64,000 nt of DNA from Bacillota bacterium (GTDB taxonomy: Bacteria > Bacillota > Clostridia > DSM-8532): assembly GCA_023415825.1 (NCBI GenBank), contig JAEZJF010000007.1, positions 62,001 through 126,000 on the forward strand, written 5' to 3'. A program made the translations under genes and the position numbers. Positions 1 to 9,466 of this stretch are shown in pieces. The notes under the pieces were generated by a model that saw nothing but the letters and a program-made list of their open reading frames with translations, ran no database searches and was not told where the DNA came from. How positions within the stretch are numbered: the first letter of the stretch is position 1; each line of letters starts with the position of its first letter.

Positions 1-2284
1 TATCGGATTTAATAACAACCTCATCTATTTCTGCTTTCATTGATAGAGCATTTTCCGACTTATATTTCCTTGTCTCAGCAACAATTTCCTTTAAGGCCTC
101 ACCAAACATAATTATTTCATTATCAATACAGGTTTCCTTCTCCCAATAGAGCTTATGAACGGAAATGCTCGCCTCATTTCGTTTAAAAAATTCCTGGTAA
201 ATGTACTCCGTAATATGTGGAGCATAAACGGCATACAGCTTTAGTACATTTAGCATACAATAATAGAGCGCATGTTGCGCCGACTGCCGCTCTTTATATC
301 CATGTATCTCAGGCTGATATAAACGTTCTTTAACGATTTCAAGGTAATAATCACATAGATCTTTCCAGAAAAAGTCATCAATTTCTTGCCTTGCTGAACC
401 AATTTCATATTGGTTTAAAAGTCTTGCGGCCTCAAATGTAGTTTGCCTGCAACGCTCAGTTATCCACCTGTCAACTGGCATTAAGTCTATTTCAGCATCA
501 AAATCAATATCATTCAGATGAGATACTGCAAATTTTGAGGCATTCCAGAGCTTGGTAATGAATCTCCTGGCAGTACCCAAGTCCTCTTCTGCAAAAAATG
601 TATCCGTACCTAGCTTGGAATGAGCAGCCCAATACCTGATAACATCAGCAGAGTGATTCTCAATGAGAACAGAAGGTGAAAGCTCGGAATTACTCTTTGA
701 TTTACTGATTTTTTCTCCTTTTTTTGCGAGAACAAAACCGCAAATCATGATATCCTTCCAGGGAACTTCACCCGTGTGGTAAAGACTTTTAACGATAGTG
801 TAAAATGCCCATGTACGGATAATCTCATGGGCCTGTGTCCTCATACTCATAGGTAAGAGCTTGCCGGACAGGTTATTTTCCTCACACCATTTTGCATTTA
901 TTTGTGGTGTAACTGATGAAGTTGCCCATGTATCAAGTACGGAATGCTCAGGCATAAATTCATTACATCCACAGGAACAAGGCTTATTGGGTTTTGTTTC
1001 AAGAGGATTGACAGGCAGCATCTCCTCACTTACATGTATAACCTTGCCACACTCCTTGCAATACCATACGGGAATAGGCACACCGAAGTACCGCTGGCGG
1101 GATATGCACCAGTCCCATTTAAGATTCTCAACCCATAAGGTGTATCTGTTTTTCATCTGTGCAGGATACCAGTTTATTTTGTCAGCAGCTTTTAAGAATG
1201 CTTCTTTATTTGAAAGGATATCAATATACCATTGTTTTGAGGGTATAATCTCTATCCCCTTTCCACATCGTTCGTGAGTTGCAACAGTATGGCTTATATT
1301 TTTCGAATCCCTAAGCATCCCATGATCTGAAAGGAGTTTGATCATTTGCTTTCTTGCTGCTATAACCTTCAATCCTCCAATAAGGGGGACATTTTCATCT
1401 ATCGTTCCATCGGACAAAATGACTTTCCTATAAGGCAGATTGTGTGCCTCATACCACTCAACGTCTGTGCTGTCACCGAAAGTGGCACACATAACAACTC
1501 CTGTACCTTTTTCAATGTTGACCTTCCCATCTGAAAGTATCGGAACAGGATAATGATATAAGGGGACAATTGCAGTTTTACCAATATACCCCTTATACCT
1601 GTTGTCGTCTGGATTTACAAATAAACAAACACATCCATAAAGCAATTCAGGCCTGGTTGTGGCAACAATTAATTTTTCTTCATCCACCTTAAATTCAATA
1701 TCATTAAAAGTAGTGTCTTTATCAATGGTCTCCAATTCAGCCTGAGCTATTGATGTCTGGCATTCTGTACACCATAGAACCGGAGACTCTTTCATATAGG
1801 CCTTTCCAGTCTCATAAAGCCTTATAAAGGATTTCTGGGATATACGCTGAACCATGGGATTTATTGTTTCATACTGCAGCGACCAATCAACAGAAAAGCC
1901 CAAGCTCTGCCATAAGATCTTAAATTCCCTTTCATATTTTTCAGTAACAGCAATGCACTTTGTGATAAATTCACTCCTGGGCAAATTCTTAGCGATTATG
2001 CCCTCATCTCTTTCTACAAGCCTCTCTGTAGGTAGACCATTATCGTCAAAGCCAAAGGGATAAAAGACATTGTAGCCTTGCATACGCTTAAATCGTGCAA
2101 TCATTTCTGCTTGTGTATAAGAAAATATGTGGCCAATGTGTAAATGTCCGCTTACGGTTGGTGGCGGTGTATCAATAGAATAGATTTCATCTTGACTATT
2201 GACATCAAAGTCATAAATGCGATTCTCTTTCCAAAAGCTTTGCATCTCTTTTTCAACTTGCTTAAAGTCATAGTTTTTCTGCAT
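1..2284 (-). CDS. valS: Valyl-tRNA synthetase, N-terminal part (runs off the window)
   Basis: Class I aminoacyl-tRNA synthetase that charges tRNA-Val with valine in the cytoplasm. The visible 761 codons begin with ATG at 2284, preceded by AGGAGG. The protein shows PPPTVSGHLHIGH (the HIGH nucleotide-binding motif) near residue 47 and GEKISKSKSN, a KISKS form of the KMSKS loop. Between them lies the editing-domain region, including the TTRPELL motif, and then an anticodon-binding helical region that is cut by the window edge. The T-box leader directly upstream is the expected control element. A close relative such as IleRS or LeuRS is unlikely because the short PPPTVSGxLHIGH block is typical of ValRS. 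The missing C-terminus lies left of position 1. Confidence 0.95.
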   Translation of the reverse strand, partial: MQKNYDFKQVEKEMQSFWKENRIYDFDVNSQDEIYSIDTPPPTVSGHLHIGHIFSYTQAEMIARFKRMQGYNVFYPFGFDDNGLPTERLVERDEGIIAKNLPRSEFITKCIAVTEKYEREFKILWQSLGFSVDWSLQYETINPMVQRISQKSFIRLYETGKAYMKESPVLWCTECQTSIAQAELETIDKDTTFNDIEFKVDEEKLIVATTRPELLYGCVCLFVNPDDNRYKGYIGKTAIVPLYHYPVPILSDGKVNIEKGTGVVMCATFGDSTDVEWYEAHNLPYRKVILSDGTIDENVPLIGGLKVIAARKQMIKLLSDHGMLRDSKNISHTVATHERCGKGIEIIPSKQWYIDILSNKEAFLKAADKINWYPAQMKNRYTLWVENLKWDWCISRQRYFGVPIPVWYCKECGKVIHVSEEMLPVNPLETKPNKPCSCGCNEFMPEHSVLDTWATSSVTPQINAKWCEENNLSGKLLPMSMRTQAHEIIRTWAFYTIVKSLYHTGEVPWKDIMICGFVLAKKGEKISKSKSNSELSPSVLIENHSADVIRYWAAHSKLGTDTFFAEEDLGTARRFITKLWNASKFAVSHLNDIDFDAEIDLMPVDRWITERCRQTTFEAARLLNQYEIGSARQEIDDFFWKDLCDYYLEIVKERLYQPEIHGYKERQSAQHALYYCMLNVLKLYAVYAPHITEYIYQEFFKRNEASISVHKLYWEKETCIDNEIIMFGEALKEIVAETRKYKSENALSMKAEIDEVVIKSD

Positions 2285-2299
2285 GGCAATACCTCCTAA

Positions 2300-2630
2300 A
2301 ATTTACGAACACAAAACAAAAAGTCCGCCTAAAGCTTTTTATTAAGCTTAGGGCGAACTGCATGTGTCCGTGGTACCACCTGAATTCAGATATAACTATC
2401 TGCTCTCTGCCAATACAGGACAATTTTCAATTCAAACCATCCGATATTGCTTTCCTTTTAACGGTGGAAATTCCGTTGAAGCCTACTTAGCTTTTTGCTT
2501 TTCGGTTCACAGCTCAAAGGCTACTTCCATACTTCCATCACGAAGATTTTCACCAACCATCTTCTCTCTACGCTTCAGGTGAGTATGTACTCCTCCTCGT
2601 CAACGCCATTTTGTTTGTGTTCATTTAGAT
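2300..2630 (-). promoter_or_regulatory. T-box riboswitch leader of valS
   Basis: On the minus strand this leader carries the T-box sequence AGGTGGTACCACGG (2381 to 2368), a variant of the consensus AGGGTGGNACCGCG, followed by a terminator hairpin and T-run. Upstream are Stem I hallmarks: AGAGAGAAG, GGTTGGTGAAAA, and CCTTTGAGC. A GTA triplet at 2524-2522, just before the CCTTTGAG block, fits a valine specifier codon. T-box RNAs bind uncharged tRNA and then form an antiterminator, so valS should be switched on when Val-tRNA is uncharged. The T-box call is firm; the exact specifier position is inferred. Confidence 0.92.
2313..2358 (-). terminator. T-box intrinsic terminator in front of valS
   Basis: On the minus strand GTTCGCCCTAAGCTT pairs with AAGCTTTAGGCGGAC across an AATAAA loop, followed by TTTTTGTTTT. 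It is the terminator alternative to the T-box antiterminator. Confidence 0.88.
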
Positions 2631-2631
2631 T

Positions 2632-2660
2632 ATAATAATTGAGTATATGCAAATAGTCAA
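2632..2660 (-). promoter_or_regulatory. Sigma-A-type promoter of valS leader
   Basis: On the minus strand TTGACT (2660-2655), a 17-bp spacer and TATTAT (2637-2632), overlapping TATAAT three bases further on. It lies just upstream of the first T-box helix. Confidence 0.75.
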
Positions 2661-2719
2661 GAATGATTCTCACATTTTTCTCTGCTGAATTTTGCCCTGC
2701 TTGCCGTTTTGCGTTGGAC

Positions 2720-2782
2720 TTGTATCTATTCGTTTAAGCGCATATTATTATAATTGGTTGATTATATGATGTTTGCTTAAAC
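2720..2782 (+). promoter_or_regulatory. Promoter and inverted GTTTAAGC/GCTTAAAC pair before the HTH gene
   Basis: TTGTAT (2720-2725) and TATTATAAT (from 2743) are spaced 17 bp. GTTTAAGC at 2732-2739 lies between the promoter boxes and its exact inverse GCTTAAAC lies at 2775-2782, 43 bp away. Each is itself a near-palindrome around TTAA. This arrangement suggests an operator pair, possibly for the HTH protein or the response regulator downstream. The binding protein is not known. Confidence 0.5.
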
Positions 2783-2800
2783 AGAAAGGGAACGATAGAT

Positions 2801-2995
2801 ATGGATTATATATCAACACAGCAGGCAGCTGATAAATGGGGCATTTCCAGCAGACGGGTACAACAGCTATGCGAACAAGGACGTGTCATGGGCGCGATTC
2901 GATTCAGCCGTGTTTGGGCAATTCCAAAGGATGCGCCAAAACCTCAAGACCCTCGCTTGAAGCAGAGCAAAGAAAACGACGGAGGTACACAATGA
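2801..2995 (+). CDS. Small helix-turn-helix DNA-binding protein (excisionase/MerR-like)
   Basis: A 64-residue protein that starts MDYISTQQAADKWGISSRRV, a typical winged-helix start in which QQAADKWGIS and SRRVQQLCEQGRV form the helix-turn-helix. AIRFSRVWAIPKDA is the wing and is typical of the small HTH proteins that bind as accessory factors. The stop codon overlaps the next start as ATGA at 2992, so it is translationally coupled to the response regulator. It may be a co-regulator of the two-component/ABC module. It could also be a relic of a mobile-element excisionase, but no integrase was seen nearby. Confidence 0.75.
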   Translation: MDYISTQQAADKWGISSRRVQQLCEQGRVMGAIRFSRVWAIPKDAPKPQDPRLKQSKENDGGTQ

Positions 2996-3675
2996 AAAAA
3001 ACGATTTTAATATTGGAAGATGATGAAAACTTAAACCGTGGCATTGCATTTACTTTTGAGAAAGATGGCTATCAGGCTGTTTCGGCAAACTCTATCAAAG
3101 AAGGGAAACGGCTCATGGAGCAGCACAAAGCCGACCTTATCATACTGGATTTGGGGCTACCGGACGGCAATGGAATGGACTTGTGCAAAGAAATCAGGAC
3201 ATATTCAAATGTCCCGATTATTATGCTTACGGTTTGCGATTTAGAAACAGACGAGGTATCGGGCTTACTGGCAGGTGCAGACGATTATATGACCAAGCCG
3301 TTCTCACTCTCCATCCTCCGGGCAAGAGTGGAAGCCTTACTGCGTCGCACAGAAGCGGGAAGCCGACATATCATCAGTTCCGGCCAATACAGGCTGGATA
3401 CGGACACATGCAAATTTTATCGAGGTGAAGAAGAAATACCCATCAGCGTTACGGAATTCAAACTGCTTGTTTTTCTTATGACGAATGCCGGACAAGTGCT
3501 TTCAAAAGAACAAATCCTCTCCGCGCTATGGGACAACGCCGGAAATTTCGTGGATGAAAACACCTTGCCCGTCAATATCAGTCGCCTACGCGCAAAGCTG
3601 GAGGACGATCCCAAAAATCCTCATATTATTAAGACCATTCACGGAATCGGCTACATTTGGAACGGAGGGACGTAA
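2992..3675 (+). CDS. OmpR-family response regulator
   Basis: A 227-residue transcription factor. The receiver domain (about 1-115) has the acidic pair EDD at 9-11, the phospho-acceptor Asp53 in IILDLGLPDG, and the switch Lys in DDYMTKPFS. The C-terminal part (about 128-225) is a winged-helix output domain ending in IKTIHGIGYIW. The ATG at 2992 follows GGAGG at 2981 and overlaps the stop of the HTH gene; longer upstream starts would read through that gene in another frame and are not credible. The histidine kinase follows at once, so the two form a pair that probably controls the ABC transporter downstream, as in antibiotic-peptide sensing modules. Confidence 0.93.
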   Translation: MKKTILILEDDENLNRGIAFTFEKDGYQAVSANSIKEGKRLMEQHKADLIILDLGLPDGNGMDLCKEIRTYSNVPIIMLTVCDLETDEVSGLLAGADDYMTKPFSLSILRARVEALLRRTEAGSRHIISSGQYRLDTDTCKFYRGEEEIPISVTEFKLLVFLMTNAGQVLSKEQILSALWDNAGNFVDENTLPVNISRLRAKLEDDPKNPHIIKTIHGIGYIWNGGT

Positions 3676-3677
3676 GG

Positions 3678-4595
3678 ATGGCATTTACAGTTACTATTGT
3701 CATTGCTTTAATTTTGTGCAGCTTGACCATTCTTTTCAGCTATTGCTATGTAAAAAGAACTTTTGATTCTATTGATCGGGTTTTAGATAGTGTATTAGCC
3801 AGAAATGCAAAGCTTTCATTGGGAGCAGCAGCAGACAGCAGACTTTCCAAACTGACGCATAAAGCCGTTAAAATCATTCAGATGAACACAATGGATATTT
3901 CCCAAACCAAGCAGGAGAAAGAAATTATACAAAGCTTTATTTCGGATATGTCCCATCAGATGAAAACGCCTCTATCCGGTGTCGCCATGTATACTGACCT
4001 GCTACTGGAAGGACGTATAACCGAAGCCGAACGGCAAGAATTTTTATCGCGCGTTAAAACGGGAACGGAAAAGTTGCAATGGATGATGGACAGCCTTGTA
4101 AAAATGTCAAGGCTGGAGGTAGGAGCCATCGAATTATCCCCTGTTCCCACAGGCATCAAACAAACTATTTCCGACAGCATCAGCACCGTTTACGGGGCGG
4201 CGGCCAAGAAAAACATTTCCATTCAAACAGCGTATTTTGAGGATATTCCATTGCTTCATGACCGCAAATGGACAAGCGAGGCGATCACAAATATTCTGGA
4301 AAATGCGATCAAATATTCCTCACCGGACAATGAAATCAATATATCTGTGGAAGCTCTGCCCATCTACACAAAAATCAGCATTACCGATTATGGCATCGGT
4401 ATTGCCCCAGATGAATGGAATTCCATCTTTAAGCGGTTTTATCGGGGACAAAACGCAAAAGGTGTTGACGGGGCTGGATTAGGACTTTATTTAGCTTCAC
4501 TGATATTTCAAAAACAGGGCGGCTATATCTTCGTAGATTCCAAGTCGGGGAAATATACGACATTCTCAATGTTCTTTCAAAACTGTAAGAAATAA
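3678..4595 (+). CDS. Sensor histidine kinase
   Basis: A 305-residue membrane kinase. The start ATG at 3678 follows GGAGGG and lies just past the regulator stop. One clear hydrophobic segment occupies about residues 4-26 and there is no sizeable extracellular loop, so it cannot sense by a classical periplasmic domain. The H-box is SDMSHQMKTPLSG, with an N-box NILENAIKYS, a G1 box DYGIGIAPDEW and a G2 box GAGLGLYLA. Kinases of this small kind next to FtsX-type ABC transporters often receive their signal from the transporter itself (family knowledge; not shown here). The predicted partner is the regulator ending at 3675. Confidence 0.92.
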   Translation: MAFTVTIVIALILCSLTILFSYCYVKRTFDSIDRVLDSVLARNAKLSLGAAADSRLSKLTHKAVKIIQMNTMDISQTKQEKEIIQSFISDMSHQMKTPLSGVAMYTDLLLEGRITEAERQEFLSRVKTGTEKLQWMMDSLVKMSRLEVGAIELSPVPTGIKQTISDSISTVYGAAAKKNISIQTAYFEDIPLLHDRKWTSEAITNILENAIKYSSPDNEINISVEALPIYTKISITDYGIGIAPDEWNSIFKRFYRGQNAKGVDGAGLGLYLASLIFQKQGGYIFVDSKSGKYTTFSMFFQNCKK

Positions 4596-4666
4596 ATCCG
4601 ATTCTGTTAGGAGCCTGTAAGAATTGCAATTTATGATAGAAACATAAGCGAAAGGAGCGTGAAGAA

Positions 4667-5344
4667 ATGCCGATTTTATTAACGCAGGGACTTAAAAAGC
4701 ACTATGGAAAGGAACCGAATATTGTCCGCGCCCTTGATGGCGTTGATATAGCTGTGGAAGTGGGAGAGTTTGTGGCAGTTGTCGGAATGTCCGGCTCCGG
4801 GAAAAGTACGCTTCTGCATATGCTGGGAGGTCTTGACAAGCCGACAGACGGGAAAGTGATTGTTGATGGACACGAGCTTGCTAAAATGTCGGATGAGCAG
4901 CTAACCATATTTCGTAGGCGAAATGTGGGATTTGTGTTCCAGAACTATAATCTCATCCCTATTTTAAGTGTATATGAAAATATCGTGCTGCCGATTGAAC
5001 TGGACGGCAATACGGTAGACAAAGCATTTATAAACGAAATCATTGACACGTTGGGGCTTGGCGAGAAACGTAACAATCTGCCCAACATGCTTTCCGGCGG
5101 TCAGCAGCAGCGCGTAGCGATTGCCCGCGCGATTGCAACAAAGCCGTCTATTTTACTTGCGGACGAGCCTACCGGCAATTTAGACACGAAAACCAGCCAG
5201 GATGTTTTAGGTGTTCTGAAAATGACTTCCTCCAAATTTCATCAGACCATGATGATGATTACCCATAACGAGCAAATCGCCCAGCTTTCGGATCGCGTTA
5301 TCCATATAAAGGATGGTAAAATCGTCCGGGAAGGACGTGGCTGA
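4667..5344 (+). CDS. ABC transporter ATPase (MacB/BceA type)
   Basis: A 225-residue nucleotide-binding subunit. Walker A is GMSGSGKST, the Q-loop region is FVFQNYNLIP, the signature is LSGGQQQRVAIARA, and Walker B is ILLADEPTGNLD, followed by the H-loop MITHNE. This sequence type belongs to the LolD/MacB/BceA branch that works with FtsX-like permeases. GAAAGGAGCG precedes ATG 4667. The permease begins two bases after its stop codon. It powers export, or mechanical release of a peptide or lipid at the membrane; the substrate is not visible from the sequence. Confidence 0.94.
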   Translation: MPILLTQGLKKHYGKEPNIVRALDGVDIAVEVGEFVAVVGMSGSGKSTLLHMLGGLDKPTDGKVIVDGHELAKMSDEQLTIFRRRNVGFVFQNYNLIPILSVYENIVLPIELDGNTVDKAFINEIIDTLGLGEKRNNLPNMLSGGQQQRVAIARAIATKPSILLADEPTGNLDTKTSQDVLGVLKMTSSKFHQTMMMITHNEQIAQLSDRVIHIKDGKIVREGRG

Positions 5345-5346
5345 AA

Positions 5347-7836
5347 ATGAAGAATAACAACGGCGCTGTTATAAGGCGGCTTACAGGCAGAAGCCTTAAA
5401 TCCAATAAAAAGAGAAACTTTTTTATAATCACAGCCATTGCGCTCACAGCCTTACTCGTAGGGTCTGTTTTCAGCATAGGCATGAGCCTTGTAGAATCTG
5501 TGAAGATGGATCAAATACGTTTTGCGGGTACTTTGGCACACGCCGCAGTCGGACACCCTACCGCTTCGCAAATAGAGAAGCTTCATACTTTGGATTATGT
5601 TAAAGTAGTTGGTACCGGTAATAACGTCGGTTTTGTGAAGAATACGCCGGAAATGGGAAAAATTGCTCTGACATTGCACTTTTTCGATAAAACCGAATGG
5701 GAAAAACTACACATCCCCGCCTATGGGGATATAGAGGGGAGCTATCCCGAAAAAGAAAATGAAATAATGGTTCCTCTTGCGGTACTGAAACGATTGGGTA
5801 TTGATACTCCTTACATTGGTATGGAAATCCCCCTTACTTACTATGCGGACAGCGAAAACAAGGATGCGCTGATTAGCGAAAGTTTCCGTTTGTCGGGGTG
5901 GTTTACAAGCTACGGTTTTGTTAAGTCAATGAATTCTGCGGGCGTGATGCTTGTTTCGAGGGAGCTGTCGCAAAAACACGGCAAAACCGTTGAAAAAGAC
6001 GGTTCAGCAACGCTAATATTCGATAATGAATCGCGTGTTTTGGAATATTGCAACGCATTAGTGTCTGATTTAGGTTTATCCGAAAATCAGCCGGTAGCAG
6101 CGGCAGAAACTTATGATACTAATACGGGACAATCGGCAACCACTTTAATTGCCTTATGCGCCATAGTGGCATTCTTGATTTTTACAGGGTATCTGCTGAT
6201 CTACAACGTCCTATATATTTCCGTTTCCCGCGATGTGCGTTTTTACGGGCTTCTTAAAACGATTGGAACAACGCCGAAACAGATTAAGCGAATCGTTGTT
6301 GGACAGGTTTTGCGGCTTTGCTTAATTGGAATACCAATTGGCATAATACTCTCGTTAATTATTTCGCTCAAGTTTGTTCCGTTCTTTATTTCAGAGCTTG
6401 GGGCTGTTTCCACAGAAACGGTTGTGTCTTTCTCCCCGTTCATCTATTTAGGCGCGGTGGTTTTTCCTTTACTCACGGCGATATTAGGTGCGTCGAAGCC
6501 AGCTAAAAAAGCGGCGGGTATCTCTCCCATAGAAGCGCAGAGATATACGGGCGTGGAAGTAAAAACGAAAAATATCCGTTCGTCCGCACATGGCAAACCG
6601 TATAAAATGGCTTTTCGCAATATTTTTAGGGATAAAAAACGTGCGGGAGTGGTATTACTCAGCCTGATTTTAGGCGTAACGACATTTTTAACGATTACTA
6701 CATTGGTTTTTAGTATGAACATAGCCAAATACATTGAATCCAAATTTGAGAGTGATTTTGTGTTGGAAAATAGAGCATGGACGACGCAAAAGTTTGATAA
6801 TGCGTTTATAGAAAAGCTGGAAGCCCTACCCGGATTTGAATGGTTAGGTGTAACGACATCGGAAATAATGAGCCTTGATTACTCACCTGACGCTTTTGGT
6901 GAATACATTGCTAATTATCCCATGAAAGAGCAGATAGCCAATTTGACAGAGAAAGATATTTTTGAGAACTTTCGCGGATTCCTTCTCGGTGTTGACGGTG
7001 AAATGCTTATGAAATCAAGTAACACGCTTGAGAAACCCATTGATATTGACGCTTTTGAACGCGGTGAGATTGCGTTAATTACAACCGACAACCCTGCTTT
7101 GTTTAAAAATGTTCATGAGTTGACTATTTCGCCATCTTATCGAAGTGAAAACGACCATGCCGACAACCCCAAAATTAAAATACCACTTGGCGGTTTCGTT
7201 CCCCTTGAATCTAAAGGCATCAGCTACAGTCTTGCGCCTACCATTCTTATATCAAATGCTTTAATGCGAGAATGGTTTGATGAACCGACTGTATCGAAAA
7301 TCAGCCTTGATGTTTCAAACGATTATGAGCAAAACACACTGATTGCGTTAAAGCAAATCATAGAGAGCGATTTTGAAATATCACTGACGTCAAAGATGGA
7401 ATCAATGGAAGAATTGAATAGCGGAAAAATGGTATTACTTGTTCTCGGCGGCGGCATTGCGCTTGTTATCGCTTTGATTGGTATTCTCAATTTTGTAAAT
7501 GTAATGTCTGTTAGTATATTGGTTCGTAAGCGTGAATTGGCGACGCTTGAATCTATTGGCATGAGCCGAAAGCAGATTAGAAAACTGTTGATATACGAGG
7601 GGCTTGGATATGCCGTAATAACACTGATTTTCGTTTTATCAGTAGGTAATGCGGTAACATACGGGATTTTTAAGCTGTTTCAACAACAAACAAGCTTCGC
7701 GATTTTTACCTACCCATATATCCCTCTGGCAATAACAATTATAGTGATAATGGCGGTTTGTTTAATAACGCCAGAGAGAATATATCGTTCTATCAACAGA
7801 GCAACAATTGTAGAGCGGTTGAGAGAAGCAGAATAA
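5347..7836 (+). CDS. FtsX-like ABC transporter permease
   Basis: An 829-residue membrane subunit. A first transmembrane helix lies at about residues 22-45, followed by an extracellular domain of roughly 210 residues. Three helices then form the first FtsX block (about 265-390). A further helix near 435 precedes a second extracellular domain, and the last FtsX block lies near 695-820. The repeated cytoplasmic signature is present twice (LLKTIGTTPKQIKRI and TLESIGMSRKQIRKL). This duplicated layout fits the MacB/LolE-like type VII exporters. With the adjacent two-component system it makes a typical antimicrobial-peptide detection and resistance module. No terminator was found behind it. Confidence 0.92.
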   Translation: MKNNNGAVIRRLTGRSLKSNKKRNFFIITAIALTALLVGSVFSIGMSLVESVKMDQIRFAGTLAHAAVGHPTASQIEKLHTLDYVKVVGTGNNVGFVKNTPEMGKIALTLHFFDKTEWEKLHIPAYGDIEGSYPEKENEIMVPLAVLKRLGIDTPYIGMEIPLTYYADSENKDALISESFRLSGWFTSYGFVKSMNSAGVMLVSRELSQKHGKTVEKDGSATLIFDNESRVLEYCNALVSDLGLSENQPVAAAETYDTNTGQSATTLIALCAIVAFLIFTGYLLIYNVLYISVSRDVRFYGLLKTIGTTPKQIKRIVVGQVLRLCLIGIPIGIILSLIISLKFVPFFISELGAVSTETVVSFSPFIYLGAVVFPLLTAILGASKPAKKAAGISPIEAQRYTGVEVKTKNIRSSAHGKPYKMAFRNIFRDKKRAGVVLLSLILGVTTFLTITTLVFSMNIAKYIESKFESDFVLENRAWTTQKFDNAFIEKLEALPGFEWLGVTTSEIMSLDYSPDAFGEYIANYPMKEQIANLTEKDIFENFRGFLLGVDGEMLMKSSNTLEKPIDIDAFERGEIALITTDNPALFKNVHELTISPSYRSENDHADNPKIKIPLGGFVPLESKGISYSLAPTILISNALMREWFDEPTVSKISLDVSNDYEQNTLIALKQIIESDFEISLTSKMESMEELNSGKMVLLVLGGGIALVIALIGILNFVNVMSVSILVRKRELATLESIGMSRKQIRKLLIYEGLGYAVITLIFVLSVGNAVTYGIFKLFQQQTSFAIFTYPYIPLAITIIVIMAVCLITPERIYRSINRATIVERLREAE

Positions 7837-7919
7837 CAAAAAAGGATTACTTATCGGCCGATAAACAAAACAAAGAGCTGCCAATACCTAAAGGTAATGG
7901 TAGGTAATTAAATGCACGC

Positions 7920-9152
7920 TTATACCGGTTCGTCCTTTGGCAAAGTTATAAATACTAAAAAGCCCGCAATAAAAAGTGGAACAATTGCAAAGATACTGAA
8001 TTTGGCATTGCCCGTCAGGGTTGTTGTCAGTGCCATCATACCGGGACCAATAATGGCTGCAAACTTACCAAATATATTGTAGAAGCCAAAGAACTCATTT
8101 GAATTTTGCTTCGGAATGATCTTGGCAAAGTAGGATCGGCTTAACGCCTGGATTCCTCCTTGAGCGGAACCGATTAAGGCACCTAATATAAAAATGTGCC
8201 AGACAGATGAAATAAAATAAGCCGCAAAACAAGAAATGATATAAGTAAAGATACCTACAATGATCATCGTTCGGGCTGAATACTTTTTCGCCAGATTTCC
8301 ATAAAGGATTGCGCAGGGAAAAGCAATGATCTGAATAATCAGTAATATGCCCAGCAAAGTGAACGTATTGAGTGAATCATTCCCCAATACGGCAGTAGCA
8401 TAAGGAACAACCATTTTAATGATGGTATCCACGCCGTCTATGTATAGAAAATAAGCAATTAAGAAAATGAAGACCGTTTTGTGCTGTTTAATATTTTTAA
8501 ATGTATGAGCTAACCGTTTGAAGCTGTTGATTACCGGATTTGGCTCTGGTTCAATAAAGTGCCTCTGCCTCACATCCTTGATCATGGGTAGGGTTAACAG
8601 TCCCCACCAGAGTGCGGTCACAATAAATCCGATCTGATATCCGATGGCCTTATCCATTCCTAAAAACAGGATCAATACCAGGCTCAGGCCAAAAGGAATG
8701 ACACTTGAGATATAGCCGAAAGCAAATCCCCTTGTAGAGACCTTATCCATCCTTTCATTCGAAGATACGTCCACCAAAAATGAGTCATAGAATATATTCG
8801 CTCCTGCAAAACCAATGGATGACAAGATGTAAAAAAGGGCTAATAATTGCCACATACCGCTATCAGGTGATACGAATGCCAATGATGCAGTAGAAATTAC
8901 CCCAAGCAAGGAGAAAAATATGAAAAAGCGTTTTTTCTTATCCCTATAATCGGCAATTGAGCCCAAGATGGGGCTAAGAACAGCAATCAGTATGCTCGCT
9001 AATGTATTGAAATATCCCAGATCCATACTGCTGTTTACATTTTTAAACATACCGAAAACAACGGGCAGCAAGGCAGTGGTGATGGCAATAGAATAGGCTG
9101 AATTGCCACAATCATATAAAATCCACGATTTTTCCTCTTTCGTCAGCTTCAT
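7920..9152 (-). CDS. MFS transporter, UMF1/Atg22-like
   Basis: A 410-residue polytopic membrane protein with about 12 hydrophobic helices. The N-terminal WILYDCGNSAYSIAITTALLP motif region is typical of the UMF1 family of the major facilitator superfamily, as are the block SIADYRDKKKRFF after the second helix and ALSRSYFAKIIPK. The start ATG at 9152 follows GGAGG; an upstream in-frame extension of 29 codons lacks a comparable ribosome binding site. The substrate is unknown. It lies alone between two convergent or divergent neighbours, with no operon partner. Confidence 0.88.
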   Translation of the reverse strand: MKLTKEEKSWILYDCGNSAYSIAITTALLPVVFGMFKNVNSSMDLGYFNTLASILIAVLSPILGSIADYRDKKKRFFIFFSLLGVISTASLAFVSPDSGMWQLLALFYILSSIGFAGANIFYDSFLVDVSSNERMDKVSTRGFAFGYISSVIPFGLSLVLILFLGMDKAIGYQIGFIVTALWWGLLTLPMIKDVRQRHFIEPEPNPVINSFKRLAHTFKNIKQHKTVFIFLIAYFLYIDGVDTIIKMVVPYATAVLGNDSLNTFTLLGILLIIQIIAFPCAILYGNLAKKYSARTMIIVGIFTYIISCFAAYFISSVWHIFILGALIGSAQGGIQALSRSYFAKIIPKQNSNEFFGFYNIFGKFAAIIGPGMMALTTTLTGNAKFSIFAIVPLFIAGFLVFITLPKDEPV

Positions 9153-9466
9153 AGTGAAACCTCCTTCAAGTGAATCTAAGAATAGCGTATCACACGCAAG
9201 TAATTTGGGCGAGTAAAAGATCAAACATATGCTTATCAAGCATCTACCGTTTTGAATTTGAAACAGGCAACCTTATACCCATGTAAAATTATTATTGTTA
9301 AATGTAAAAAGTGTTATCTATTTTTTATTCCGGGTATTTGCTAACATTCATGTGAAGAAAACTCATACATCTTTGGGAAATAAAGATGTTGTTGTCACAA
9401 AGATGTACTCACGATTATGCAAAATACCAGAGCAAGAAATTGAATAATAATGAGGAGGATTTTATT
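9153..9466. promoter_or_regulatory. Divergent intergenic region with leader hairpin
   Basis: This 314-bp region separates the MFS gene from the pectate lyase gene. A perfect 8-bp hairpin, ACATCTTT/AAAGATGT with a 7-base loop, lies at 9367-9389, and the arm AAAGATGT recurs about ten bases later. A weak TTGTTA-18-TATTTT promoter lies on the plus strand at about 9296-9325. Nothing else was recognised. Confidence 0.4.

Noticed and set aside
861..1277. Plus-strand open frame opposite valS
   Set aside because: valS sequence on the other strand is strongly conserved; the frame has no support.
2801..2995. Excisionase of a mobile element
   Set aside because: No integrase, attachment site or conjugation gene nearby; it is coupled to a two-component system.
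7851..7864. TTATCGGCCGATAA palindrome after the FtsX gene
   Set aside because: A perfect 14-bp palindrome but with no loop and no T-run, so not a terminator; no promoter nearby to make it an operator.
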